Source of the DNA: Cladorrhinum sp. PSN259
Lineage: Eukaryota; Ascomycota; Sordariomycetes; Sordariales; Podosporaceae
Length of the DNA stretch: 64,000 bases
NCBI GenBank assembly: GCA_033725935.1
Contig: MU867086.1
Span: 372,001 to 436,000 of the forward strand
Direction of reading: 5' to 3'
The notes under the pieces were generated by a model. The model searched no databases. It was given only the letters and a program-made list of their open reading frames with translations, and was not told the origin of the DNA. The translations under genes and the position numbers were made by a program. Shown here in pieces: positions 21,320 to 32,755 of the stretch. Each line of letters opens with the position of its first letter. Position 1 is the first letter of the stretch.

Positions 21320-22480
21320 CTAGCCTATAGCTAGGTTCATTCCAGTCATGATTACCAACAAGACCGTAAGGCCCCAGGATATCCCATTCGCGTAGTTTCC
21401 CATACGATAATTGCCATTCTTAATTAACCATTCCTTCAGACCTTGGCCTGCAGGCATGGCCCAGCTGTTGCTTGACATGGTCACACTGGGACGGTTGTGG
21501 CCTTCGGCGCGCAAGTGGTCGAAGAGCAGGTTCCGGGAAAGGAAGCCAGTCTTATACACCTTGCACGTCAGGGCTTTGCCAGAAACGGCTAGCCAGAAAG
21601 ACTCTCTGTGGCAGTCGAGGGAGACGAAGTAATAGGCGTATCCTCGTTGACGGTCTGGCCGGCAGGCGTTCCCGGGCGTGGGCGCTTCTCTAGCGGCTAG
21701 GCAGGTGGTTGGCTTGTTGCTAATGCCGAAGGCGAAGTGGCTGAATTCTGGACAGTTAGCTCAGACTGCTTCAAAGCCTTCAAATCCAAGGACCTCTTGC
21801 AAGTGGCACTGGCTAGAGGCGAACGGTTTACTAGAAGGTAGGCAAGAACATAGCAGCCGGCTACGCCAGCTGGGGGCGCATACGAAAGAGGGGTCTTGTC
21901 CTCACAACTAGCTGGCTTCCAAGAATTGCTGTATACGTGGCTGAAACACGTTCCTGGAAGGAAATCCTCCCTGACCACAATTCCGGCACCTGACTTGCTG
22001 GCTGGGAGCGCCATAGAATTCTTGGACTTGTGGGATGGTTAGGGCGATGGATCTAGGCACTGGGAGCTGTTTCCGCAGTGCCTCGATTTCCTTTTAGGCA
22101 CCGGCTTGGTATTCCAGCCATCCTTCCAGCCACTGTTTTTGCTGGGCAACTTGATGGTTGAGGCGATTAAATTGTGCCTGAAGAGGCTCTCGGTTACCGG
22201 GGGCTAGTCTCGAATGAAACTACGGTCATGATCGGTGAGAAGGAAAGGATCGGCTTGCTCTGACTTTTCGGCTGGGTAACTGGCTGGCGGTTCGACTGGG
22301 TCGAAGTTAATGGAGGGCTAAGTGGCTGACGGCTCGGCTTGCTTAAAGTAGCACTCGTTATTAGCGGCGAGCGGTCTGGCAGGTAGGCGATACCAGGCGG
22401 TTTGGTGAGCCAAGACGGCCACGTAGGTGCGCAGGAATATGGCTCCTCTCAACGCTCTCTGGGCCCATTATAATGAACCC
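21320..22480 (-). pseudogene. Degraded unidentified protein-coding locus
   Basis: One minus-strand frame stays largely open but is interrupted by several stops. Readable parts include FLRTYVAVLAHQTAWYRL, SEQADPFLLTDHDRSF, GIVVREDFLPGTCFSHVYSN and, nearer 21320, a hydrophobic end (SWGLTVLLVIMTGMNLAIG). I do not recognise the family. The hydrophobic end might be a membrane or anchor segment. Reading-frame boundaries are uncertain. Confidence 0.35.
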
Positions 22481-22841
22481 TAAGCGCGCATCCATCTCGG
22501 CGAATTCGAGTCTGCTTAGAGAATAAGGCGAAGAGTTCCCATTTCAGCACGGCAATCCTTAGATGGCATCACCCAATTAGATACCTAGTCTCGGGCTCTA
22601 TTTGACATCTGCTCACAGTTTTCACACGAAAGTAGGCCTGGAACCTCTAATAGGGAGGAAGTGCTTGAGATTTGTCGACATCTGCGTGATGATGTGGAAC
22701 ATTGAAGACGATCTCGCCCGACCATCTCTGCGGACGATCACGGTAAGATTGCGCTTATGGGTTATTTCTAATATAAGGTATGGTATATGAAAAGACCGCA
22801 TCCCGCGGAAACGGGCGCAGTCTAAAACAATGCAGGCCGAG

Positions 22842-24327
22842 CTATGGTGATGCCCATATCTTCTCTCTCAGGGGCAGTTCCTCGCCGACTTGCAGGATGC
22901 CTTCTTCCCCCTTGCGCCAGGCCGAGTACTCGGCAAGCCGCTTTTCGGCGTAACCGCTATAGTCGAAATCTATCGTCCCGGTAGATTCTTCAGCTTGGAT
23001 GAGCGCACACAAACCCCTGTTGTTTGTAACATGCGACAAATGTTAGCCCTATTCGCTCTGATGTCTTTGCCATAGCTCCGAGCGGAACTTGCGCGGCTAA
23101 CTGGCCGAGGTCTTGCACAATGACCCTGTTGGTGGCTTACCAGTAGAAGCCGGGGAAGCCCCGGAAGGCGTCCACTTGGCCCATCAATTCGTCAATCTCG
23201 CTCTCGGCGACCTCGGACGGTTTAGCCCGTTCGAACTCGGCAGACGCCTTGAGATACTCGTGGATAAATTCACGGCGGGTGTTCCGTGTCGGCAGGGAAT
23301 TATAGTCGCAGTTGAAGCCCGCCCACTCAGCAAAGTGGTTTGCAATCTCAAATGCTCGTGGGCAATAGGTGGCGTGCCTAATGTCTGGTAAGCCTTTTTC
23401 GCCTCTCAAGCTGGGCCATTTATCGTATGCTGTGCTCACTCATAGTCAATGAAGCGGACTGCCGCAACTTCACCGTGGCTCGATTCCTGGATGATTATGT
23501 TGCCACTGAGCAGATCACCGTGACCGAGAACCTTGATGTCGAGCGGGTGCATTAGTGGCGCGAGTCTAACATGTGCAAACACTGGAACTATCGTACCATA
23601 GTATTTGGGATAGTGTGGCTGAACAAGAGCTTCTGCGTCAGAAAAGCAAAACCATCACGCAGTGAGTCTTTAGTGGCCGTCGATCGGCGAGGTTGGGCTG
23701 AGATGGCGTCTAGCCACCTCTTCGCGGTTGACCAGATGCTGGACTCAAAATTGAGTATCTTCTCCGGATCGTCATGCGTGACCGCGGGCAGGGTAACGTG
23801 CCAGCGTGCCAGCTCCCTTGCGATACCCCGCCACACTCTTTCCTTCCTGATGTCGTGATCCGAGCAGGGGACGCCAGGGATAAACTCATAGCCGTGGCCA
23901 TTCAGAAAGCGCACGAGTGGAAATGAAGATAGTTGTTTCTCGGCGAGTAGCTTGTGTACCCTAATCTCCTCTGTGGAGCGCACTTATTAATGATATCGCA
24001 GAAGACAGGGGGTGCGCCGCAGACGTACTGTCTCGATCAATGGTGATCTCTGTGCCATCACCGTAAACCTTAACCAGAACCGCTGATCCCGCTGTCAGGT
24101 CGATCGTCTGGCGGCTAACTTTGAAGAGCTGATGGCTTGTTAAACTTTATCACTCCACCAACAGGGGTTGATCTGCTTACTGCATTGGTGGTCCCCTGGG
24201 ACAAAGCCTTCACTTCGAGGACGGCGTCGTCTGGGAGCTGTCTGGGATACAGAAATGGCGCAAGAACGTAGCTGGATTTCAGGGCGTCAGATTGATCAAA
24301 GGTATGGTTCACAAACGGGATTTCCAT
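22842..24327 (-). CDS. Ethanolamine kinase (choline/ethanolamine kinase family)
   Basis: Six exons: 24327-24181, 24128-24029, 23982-23597, 23531-23440, 23377-23141 and 23016-22842. The introns are 52, 46, 65, 62 and 124 bp; all splice phases match, giving 378 residues. The product would phosphorylate ethanolamine with ATP, the first step of the CDP-ethanolamine (Kennedy) route to phosphatidylethanolamine. Key signs are LVKVYGDGTEITIDR in the N-lobe, the Brenner-type catalytic loop HGDLLSGN at 215-222 and the choline-kinase motif RFIDYE at 237-242, followed by the conserved EWAGFNCDYNSLP and IDFDYSGYAEKRLAEY. An apparent frame break near 23590 disappears once the 65-bp intron (donor GTACGA, branch CTAAT) is removed. 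This is the most clearly housekeeping gene in the window and shows no damage. Confidence 0.9.
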
Positions 24328-25319
24328 TTCGATTGGTTCGAATATAATGGGGCCGGAAGGGGATGGGAAGTGACGAGTACAAAGGTTGTGTGTTTGAATG
24401 CGTTCGGAGTAAAGTGTTTTGGAAGGGGGTAATGATTAGAGCCAGAGGGGGGTTGAAGAGGGGAAAATGTGGGGAAATATCACTGCAGGCTTTCTCATTC
24501 CGTACGAGATGAGCTCTAAGGCAAAGAGTAACTCGTCCGCTGGTCCTGCACGACTTCTGATCTGACGTGCGCGTTATGCGCGCATGGCGCTGGAAATTTT
24601 GGAGCATGCGCCTATCAGCTTTGATACGTGCAGTAGCAAATCTTGAATTGTGACGTTGGGGCACTGACCAGGGTAGCACTCGATCTTACGTGTCATTGTG
24701 GGACACGCTAGACTAATCTGAGTGCGAGTTGCAGCTGGAATAAATGAAGATCCCCAGTCACTAGATTGGATTTAGCAATCAGCCAGGACCAGTCACGACA
24801 ATCTGGGGAGACTCCTGCCATCGAGGGGAAAACGCATCTTGATTTCTCTCCACCCTTTTCTTAGTGTAGGTTAGTGAGGCACCCACCCGGGCACCGTACG
24901 GCGCATACGGCCAAGGCACTTACGTACATGGTTCAACATCTGCCGGGGCTAAGAATGTGGCAGGGGATCAAATTTACACCAAGTGGTCAGCGCTAAGCTA
25001 TAATCAAAACCACGAAAGAGATGTACGCTATTCATACTGTGGTACACCACAATGCCTACTTCACCCTTGAGCTGGCAGGGGGGTTTTCGTACGCTCAGAT
25101 AGTGAGAAGAGTTCTGTACGTCAAGGGGCATGTTGGCCGCCGATTGTCACAATATGGGCATGTCTAGATTAGCTAGCGGCACCTGCGCCATAGAGGACTA
25201 CGAATGTATCGGAGTGATGATATATAGACGACGCTTTCTCCCGATCGTGACGGTATCACAGAGAGCCCACATCAAGTTATACCACGCATCAGATTTGACG
25301 GATATCAACATTACCAAAA
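24328..25319. other. Divergent promoter region, ~1 kb
   Basis: Separates the ethanolamine kinase (-) from the aminotransferase (+). No further gene seen. A TATA-like element at 25220 serves the aminotransferase side. Confidence 0.5.
25220..25226 (+). promoter_or_regulatory. TATA-like element of the aminotransferase gene
   Basis: A TATATA run about 95 bp before the ATG at 25320. Positional inference. Confidence 0.35.
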
Positions 25320-26932
25320 ATGGCTATGTCTCCCACTTCTAAGAACAGCCTCTTATACAAGGACTTTAACAAGCATCCCGCCGCGCTCGTTGAATCTGCA
25401 TCCGGCATATACCTTCGAACCAGCGATGGCCGCAACATTCTCGATGCCAGCAGTGGTGCGGCAGTTGCCTGCCTGGGTTATGATAACAAAAAGGTCCAGC
25501 AGGCCGTCACGAAACAGCTCCTTTCGGTTCCTTATTGCCACCCGGGCTTCTACAAGACCCAAGCGGCCGAAGAGCTTGCAGACTTTCTTGTGCAGTCCAC
25601 CAATGGGCTCATGTCCAAAGCAGTTCTCTGCGGATCCGGTATGGCATTTTAAGGCTCTTTCCCGTCTACTTCACGCCCTGAGTTGGCAAGTATAACTGAT
25701 AAAAATTACTTGCTAGGCTCGGAAGCTGTGGAGGTAGCTCTAAAGCTAGCTAAGACCCACTTCTCTCACCTCGTTCCCCCTGAGCCGGACCGCTGCCACT
25801 TTATCGCGAGAGTCGGAGCATGGCACGGAGCCACACTCGGCGCCTTAACACTCGGCGATTTCAAAGTCCGCAAGGAGCCTTTCACCAAGCTAATTTCGCA
25901 AAATTCTTCGCGCGTAGCGGCATGCAGCACGTACCGTGGCCTACGCCCGGGTGAGGACGAGGAAGCCTATGTCCGGCGCCTAGCAGAGGAGCTGGATGAT
26001 GAGTTCCAGAGGGTTGGCCCAAACAATGTCTGTGCCTTCGTAGCAGAGACGGTTGGTGGTAGTGTAGGTCGACTAACTTTGATCCCGGAAAACTTCGGAA
26101 GCCAGTCGTTAACTTTTCCCAACAGGCCAGCGGTTGCGCTATCCCCGTCAAGGGTTATTTCTCCGCCATGAAGGCTATATGCAAAAAGTACGGCGCCCTG
26201 CTTATCCTCGATGAGGTTATGTGCGGGATGGGCCGTACAGGCTCGCTCCACGCATGGGAGCAGGAGGATGTCGTGCCGGACATCCTGGTGGTCGGAAAGG
26301 GCCTCGGTGCTGGCTACGCGCCCATCTCTGCGGTACTTGTCCATTCAAAGCTAGTGGATACCTTCCAGGCATCAGGCAAAGGTTTCGCCCATGGGCAAAC
26401 CTACATGGCGCATCCGCAGGCTGCAGCCGCGGGGCTGGCTGTGCAGCGAATTATCAAGGATGAGAACCTCGTCGAGCGTGTACGAATCATGGGTGGCTAT
26501 TTGGAGAGAAAGCTCAAGAGCCGGCTGCTGCCGCACCCGTTCGTGGGGGATATCCGCGGAAGGGGCTTGTTCTGGGCTGTCGAGTTTGTGATTAACAAGC
26601 AGTCCAAGATGCCATTCCCCAAGAGTCTCGAGCTACATGCCAAGATGCATTCGCGGGGCATGAAGAAGGGCTACGAGATTGCCCTCTTCAACGCCAACGG
26701 CGGCTATGACGGATACTCCGGAGATCACTTCCTGATTTGCCCCCCATTTATCGTGACGGAAGAGGATATCGATGACATTGTTGACAGGACGGCAAGAGTG
26801 ATTGCGGATACCTTTGACGAACTTGCCCAATCAGCAGCTTGGGAGCAGATAATTCTGGATAATAAGCTTGCTAAACCTACGCAGAGGGTGGATATGGCTC
26901 CTGGAAAAGCCCAAGCGATCACTGTTAGCTAG
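25320..26932 (+). CDS. Class III (PLP-dependent) aminotransferase
   Basis: Three exons, 25320-25638, 25717-26063 and 26126-26932 (introns 78 and 62 bp), giving 490 residues. Typical fold-type I landmarks are DGRNILDASSGAAVACLGY near the start, the cofactor-phosphate motif GSGSEAVEVALK across the first junction, AWHGATLGALT, LLILDEVMCGMGRTG with the PLP-binding aspartate, and VVGKGLGAGYAPIS with the Schiff-base lysine (about residue 280). Such enzymes move an amino group from an omega- or alpha-amino donor to a keto acid; substrates range from GABA and beta-alanine to secondary-metabolite intermediates, and this one cannot be assigned. There is no clear mitochondrial targeting sequence. The GMC oxidoreductase follows on the same strand 1.1 kb downstream. 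Confidence 0.9.
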
Positions 26933-28014
26933 ATATAAAAACGACAACAGCCAGCAATAGCGCAGAACTCCCCACAGAATTTATAAAGTTTATTTGAAAT
27001 GCTGAGCATACGAGAGGACCTTATATAACCAGATCTCTTACTGTCTGCCTATCTACCCCTAGCACAGTCTTTCGCGCGCAGCTAGCAAGTAGAGTGTACC
27101 TTGTCAACGCCGGGTGTCTCATGTATGGAGACGGGAGACTATGTGGAAAACGAGGGCTGTGTACTGGAGTTGCCTAGTCCGCCCGCTGCGCTTAAAATGC
27201 TCAGTAGTCTTACCTAGACTGAGATAGTCCAAGATTCCTCTGAAAGTTGAGACCGGGTAAAGTCATCAGAGACTATCATTTAATTTTGCCAGGAGCGTCG
27301 ATCTCGCAAAATATGCAGTAGGTATAACGTTCCTTTTTAGTGTAAGGATGTGCTGCTGTTAGCTCCTGCCCGATACCTGACCAGTGCTTTTTTATGGATA
27401 AATATATTTATCTTTTTTTTGTTCGATACTACCATAACCAACTTAGTCCAAAGCATAGCACCACTAAGCGAGCAAATCATGGCGACCCGCGGCAACCGCG
27501 GCCATTTTCGTGACTCGTCAAACAGTCTCTCTCGCCTAACACCTCTGCAGATTCGATTTCCCTCGACCAATAGCCTAACTAAACTTGGAACACGAGTGAG
27601 CTTTTCTGATTTGTCCCAGAGTTGGTTAACCCCGTCCTGGAGAAATAGCATATGACCTAACTGGGAGAAAGACGGCCGAGCATGCATCGTGATTGATGAA
27701 TCACATCGGGGGGAGATATGGGAGCACGAGATATCAAACGCTTTTGGCTAGCGTACACAGAGGCAGCAATGAGGGTGACCATTCTTGTTGGACGCAATAC
27801 TGAATGGGATTAAATGCTACTGCAGGCATGAATGGGAAGCAGAGAAAGCTACCTAAGTACACTGTAAAGGAAAATAGTATGTGGGCCTTTTAAATGCCAA
27901 GTATATATTGCCGCCTACCGCGATTATTAATGAAAGATAAGTACAGCAATCCTCCGCACTTGTGTCTCTCCTCCGTTTACATCCTATCTCTATCACTAAT
28001 CAGTCGCTTACAAC
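26933..28014. other. Intergenic, ~1.1 kb
   Basis: Opposing open stretches overlap at 27337-27687 but show no domain, and the minus-strand one has little support. No feature claimed. Confidence 0.4.
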
Positions 28015-29736
28015 ATGAACCGTATCCTGTCTACCGATCCCGACGTGGTAGGACTACTTACCAAGATCAATACTTACGACTACATAATCGTGGGTAGCGG
28101 CTTTGGTGGTGGGCTTCTTGCCGATGTGCTCGCTTCAAGAAATAAGAGAGTGCTCATCATTGAGCGAGGGGACCTTCTGTTCTCTACACACGTTCTGAAC
28201 ACATCCCGACCTTTTTACGGTCGCGGCTCAAGCAACTCGGCAGAGGGAAACGAGAGCATCTACGATGATGTCAAAGCTAAGGTCCGGTGCACCGAAGGCT
28301 CCGATCCCTACATTGGTGGACCAGTCTACTGTGTTGGAGGCCGATCTAATCTCTGGGGAATCTGGACTCCCGAAATCAGCAAAAAAACTCTAGAGAGATA
28401 CTTCCCCCCGGAGATAGTCACATACCTTCTGGGGAGGAGGGGCTATGGGCGTGCCTTCAACATGATGACTGCCAATTCCCAAGAGCACGCGACGTATCCC
28501 GAGGGAAGCAACCAAATCTCTAGTGCAGACATCCGCGATATGGCCATACTGTTGCAAAGAGCAGTCCCTGGGTCATCGGGCTTCAATCTCATGCCCGTTG
28601 CCGCCCAGTTCAACTCGTCTGCTCCGTATCGATTTCCCCAGGGAGCCTACAGCACGACCTTGGCCTTGGTCAATCGCATGTATGCCAACAACAAGTATCT
28701 CACGGTGCTTCTAAACACCGAGGTTCTCGCTGTTCAACACGCCGAGCATGGCGAGTAAGTCATTGTTTCGAACTTATTCTCGGGTTATCATCGCTGATGA
28801 CATGATTGTGCCAGCTCGAGAAAGGTACTCGGAATTACGGTTCGGGATACCAAGCACGGAACGATTCGAAATTTCGAGATTGGTAATGCCAAGGTGATAC
28901 TCTCGGCCGGTACCATTGGCACAGCTACGATTGCCCTGAATAGCGGCCTCCAGCAGTTCAACGGGAGAGTAGGCCAAGGTATCATTGACCACGACGTCTG
29001 CTACAGCAGGTTTGCTAAGAGGATCCCCCTTGGCGGAGGTGAAAAGCCACTAAACATGAAGACCTTTATGCAAGTCGGTGGTCAGGACTGTCTTGTCACT
29101 GTAACGGTCAACGCCAACTTCTTCCTCGCCGGGAGCTCGACGTCGCTTCCCAACACCCACTACTATGGCGAGGACGGCAATATCATAGATCCGCGATACG
29201 GTCTTGAGAACGAGAACCTCTTTGACACTATCTGCGTCCTCTTCGAGTTTGTTGGCCATCTAGACAATGAAAACGCGGTGCTCGGTCTTCCAGGTGCCGA
29301 TCCCGTCCTTCGCATCAAGCGACCCCAACAAAGCACAGGGGTGCAGGCTTATATGGACGAGATCATCAAGGGTATCCGGAACGCTTTCCTCTGGGGAAAT
29401 CGTCTAGATGTTCCAAATGACCTCCTAGAGATGGAGGCCCCGAAGGTCACCCGCCTGGGCTTCGGCGTCTTCTCACACGAGTGTGGCACGATGCGCATGG
29501 ACAGCCCAGGGCACAATGACGGCGTGGTAGACTCTGACCAAAAGGTTAAAAACTTTGACAACCTCTGGGTTTCCGACTTGTCCGTTTTTCCCGTCAGTCC
29601 TGAGGCGAACCCTTCCCTTACGCTGGCGGCATTAGCTTTGCGTCTCGCCGACCATTTGCAGCCAGAGATCACGCAGCCTGAGAATCCCCCTATTCTTCTC
29701 CCTCTGCCGAATCCTCAGCCACCGCGGGATGATTAA
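28015..29736 (+). CDS. GMC-type FAD oxidoreductase (pyranose-oxidase-like subgroup)
   Basis: Two exons, 28015-28754 and 28815-29736, with a 60-bp intron (donor GTAAGT), giving 553 residues from the ATG at 28015. The N-terminal ADP-binding motif is VGSGFGGGLLA (26-36), followed by VLIIERG ending the second strand. PVYCVGGRSNLWGIWTP is the FAD-contact loop, and the second-exon SAGTIGTA block is the usual GMC signature. Near the end, SHECGTMRM (His about 468) and SPEANPSLT (Asn about 512) form the expected active-site His/Asn pair, 44 residues apart, the His-Asn arrangement of pyranose 2-oxidase. No signal peptide is seen, so the protein is probably intracellular. Substrate unknown; likely a sugar or alcohol. 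Confidence 0.85.
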
Positions 29737-30256
29737 AAGGTTGATAAAGTACGCAACTAACATTGACGGGGTTTTACTCTCACGATACTCTGTAAGTTTT
29801 CTAATGATTCGCAATCCGCTTGTACGAGTTCTTCCAAGGCCGATTTGTAACGGGAAGATTATCAGGGAAGATTTTGGGAGCGATGGGGATGAAGGGGGCA
29901 AGTTCGGCTGTTGTGTAGGAAATTTATAATAGTGCGAATTGAGTTGTGTTTTGATTGTTGTGGGAGGCGGGATGTAGCAAAGAATGTTCAAGGAGAAAGG
30001 TATTTTATATATATAAGCGATAAAGCAGTTTTTAAAAACTTAAAAGACGGTATTATTGCGAATAAAGTGCGTTATATAAAGATTAATACCCCGGTCTAAG
30101 CGGGGAGCAAAACTATATTGCTATTTTAAATGTCGAGGAGCATTCTAATTAAATTTCTTTTTATATTAGATCACTGTATAATCTATAACAGTAACTACGA
30201 GCTTAAGTACCACCCGATAATATTCTTTTGCTCAGTCCGTATTAGTCTTAGAAAGT
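29737..30256. other. AT-rich spacer between convergent genes
   Basis: Rich in A and T from about 29990 to 30240. No recognisable element. Confidence 0.45.
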
Positions 30257-31939
30257 CTAGAAACCCAAATCAACCAAACTCAACATACCCCCACCCTCAT
30301 ATTTATTCCTTACCGCCGCAGCCATCAACACATCATCCACAACGTAATTATCCTTCTCCTCCTCCTCCTCCTCCTCTACATCCACAGCCTCATTCACCGA
30401 AAGCACAGCAACATTCTCCCCAGGCGCAATCCGCGGCGCCGCCCTCAAAACCATAGGCTTAGCCCTCTTCGGCAGCTGAACACCCTGTGACCACCTAAAA
30501 AAGTTATCCGGATCCCACTTCTTCTTAATCTCCCTCAGCGCCTCAGCGTTAACCCCAAAGTACGCCTGCTCGTACCCTTTCAACTCACGATCAGGAAAGT
30601 TAATAAACGAGGCACGGCTCTCAATGGCAAATCTCCTGAGCGCAGTCCTCATCTTCTTCAAAAAGCCCTCCATGTCGGCGTTGAGCCACTTTTCCTTCCA
30701 CTCGAGCATGACGTAGGTGTGGTAGACGCAGGTGCGCCAGGGAAAAGCAGTCGTGGTTGAATTTCTCTTCTGGTTTGCTTTGCCTCCCGCGTGGATCCAG
30801 GTTACTTGCATTAGACCCTCTTCGCCCGTGAAGCGGTCCCGGAAGACGGCCATCTCTTTGCGTATCAGGTTCGTGACGCCTACTATTGTGTCCTTGCTGT
30901 TGTCGAGGGCCACCGAAGTGTAGATTCGGAACCTTCCCGCTGCTGAGGAGAGGGTGCTCTGGTTCTCAAAGGACCACTGTGATACGAGGGTTTCGAGGAG
31001 AAAGCGCGTCGACGGTTCAGCTGCTGAGCGTAGTTTGAGTTGCTTGGCCAGGTCCCGGTTCTTGATGTACTTGTCGATTGTAGCGTTGAACTTGGCCTTG
31101 TCGCCATTGTGGTAGATGGGGAAGCGGACTCTGAGCTCCGACTTTGCGTCGTCGAGGGCACACAACCAGGAGCTGTCGATGGTGGTCTGGGTAGGCCACT
31201 TGGCTGTGTAAAAGTCGACCATGGTGCTCATGAAGGTGTTCATGGCGTCCGGCTTTGGCGCCCACACGTACAGGCCGGCGACCACCTCTTTACCCTCGAG
31301 CTTCTGCAGCTTCATCTTCATCTCGACGACGACGCCAAAGTTGCCGCCACCTGCTCCGCACAGCGCCCAGAATAGCTTGCCGTTATCTCTCTTTGGGTCG
31401 TCCTTGCTGCTGACTGTGACCTTCTTGCCGTCTGCTGTCACAACGGTAGCTTCGAGCAGCGTGTCGCAGCCCATGCCGAAGCTGCGGGTAAAGGGGCTTA
31501 GGCCGCCGCCGAGGATGAAACCGCTCACACCTACCATGGGGCAACGTCCCCCGTTGATGACCCAGCCGTTTAGGTTGGCGTCTACTAGCGCCTTGTAAGC
31601 GTGGCCCCAGCGGGCGCCACCCTGAAGCGTGACCTCTTCGGCCTTTGCATCCAGCGAGATTTCCTTCATCTTGGAGAGATCAAGCAGGATGCCGCGATCT
31701 GTTGTAGAAGCTCCCGCGTACGAGTGCCCGCCGTTCTTGATGGTGAAACGCCGTTTGCGTGTCTTTGCTTCTCGGACCACGGCTTGCACTTGGGCGGTGT
31801 TGCGCGGCTGCACCACAATTGCCGGCCGCGCGTAGCGGAACATCAGGTTCTCGGTCGCTACTGCATACTCGTAGTCTCTATCCCCCGGCTTGAGCACCTT
31901 GACGCCGTTGCCCTCGACCGCTTTGACTAGAGATTCCAT
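30257..31939 (-). CDS. Berberine-bridge-enzyme-like FAD-linked oxidase
   Basis: Single exon, 560 residues from the ATG at 31939; upstream in-frame sequence offers only TTG. The FAD-binding PCMH domain has NGGHSYAG (His72) and GGRCPMVGVSG (Cys133), positions that allow bicovalent flavin attachment, followed by GGGLSPFTRSFG. The C-terminal BBE motif reads GYEQAYFGVN and KWDPDNFFRW. After the core the protein ends in a tail with a glutamate run encoded by a GAG/GAA triplet tract (30356-30376). It resembles the oxidase at 8545-10323 in motif order but lacks that protein's long extension and is clearly divergent. It converges on the GMC oxidoreductase, and with the aminotransferase forms a small group of enzymes that could act on one pathway. 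Confidence 0.88.
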   Translation of the reverse strand: MESLVKAVEGNGVKVLKPGDRDYEYAVATENLMFRYARPAIVVQPRNTAQVQAVVREAKTRKRRFTIKNGGHSYAGASTTDRGILLDLSKMKEISLDAKAEEVTLQGGARWGHAYKALVDANLNGWVINGGRCPMVGVSGFILGGGLSPFTRSFGMGCDTLLEATVVTADGKKVTVSSKDDPKRDNGKLFWALCGAGGGNFGVVVEMKMKLQKLEGKEVVAGLYVWAPKPDAMNTFMSTMVDFYTAKWPTQTTIDSSWLCALDDAKSELRVRFPIYHNGDKAKFNATIDKYIKNRDLAKQLKLRSAAEPSTRFLLETLVSQWSFENQSTLSSAAGRFRIYTSVALDNSKDTIVGVTNLIRKEMAVFRDRFTGEEGLMQVTWIHAGGKANQKRNSTTTAFPWRTCVYHTYVMLEWKEKWLNADMEGFLKKMRTALRRFAIESRASFINFPDRELKGYEQAYFGVNAEALREIKKKWDPDNFFRWSQGVQLPKRAKPMVLRAAPRIAPGENVAVLSVNEAVDVEEEEEEEKDNYVVDDVLMAAAVRNKYEGGGMLSLVDLGF

Positions 31940-32755
31940 AACGCAATAAAGGAGAGAGTGTGTGAACAAGGAAGGATTGGAAAAGTCGTTGAGCTACCAC
32001 TGCGGCCAAGTTGTGGGCTCTGGTCAGCAATAATGATGAACTTCAGCCGATGAAGAGGGAGAGGAAGTGCTCCTTGGACAACATGAAGATCCCCGTTCAA
32101 CAACGCAAAAAGCGACACAAAACCCCCTCACTTCCCACTCGCAGGGACGCGAAACTTCATGATTGCAACTTTTTTTGATAGCCGCGACAGCATAAACAAT
32201 GCAGACCTATCAGGGTCCCGGGGCCGAAGATGGGACATCCCGTGCTCTCTGGTGTAAGCATCACTGCCCAACCCCATCCTTCCTGCATTGAGGGTTACAG
32301 TCACCCGCCTCAACGTTTATTAGCGCGGTAGCTCTGACCAAAGAAAGCCCGAGGCGTATATCCGTTTGTGTAAGGGAACTGTCACATCAGGAGGTCACTG
32401 CAGTTGACCGGTGTTTTGTGTAGACTTGGCTTCAGAAGGGTATCGGCGAGTAACGAGTGACAGTTAATTTGGCGGGACTAGCCGCAAAGGGAGTCTTGCT
32501 TGCAACGGTCAATAGTACGTACCCTTTTATGCAGGGAAAAAAAAAACCACGCGCGTGGGAATTCCCAGACTTGCAAGCGAGCAGCCTACCCAATCGACAT
32601 GGAAAGGGTCTCGGGACGAAACAGTTGTGTGACCAAGGGATTGCCCCTTTTCCACAGCAGCCACTCCATCTAAACCTCAATTGATGTTAAGACAACAGTT
32701 TTGTTGGAGAATACGATGACAAGGCCGGAAATGAGTTCAATTTTGAAAAGATTGC
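31940..32755. other. Intergenic, ~0.8 kb
   Basis: Promoter side of the BBE-like oxidase and downstream flank of the metalloprotease. Nothing else recognised. Confidence 0.45.

Noticed and set aside
23532..23596. Apparent frameshift in the ethanolamine kinase
   Set aside because: A 65-bp intron with donor GTACGA, branch CTAAT and acceptor CAAG restores the frame precisely before HGDLLSGN.
27337..27687. Opposing frames of ~100 residues between the aminotransferase and GMC genes
   Set aside because: Neither strand shows a recognisable domain or splice-supported extension.
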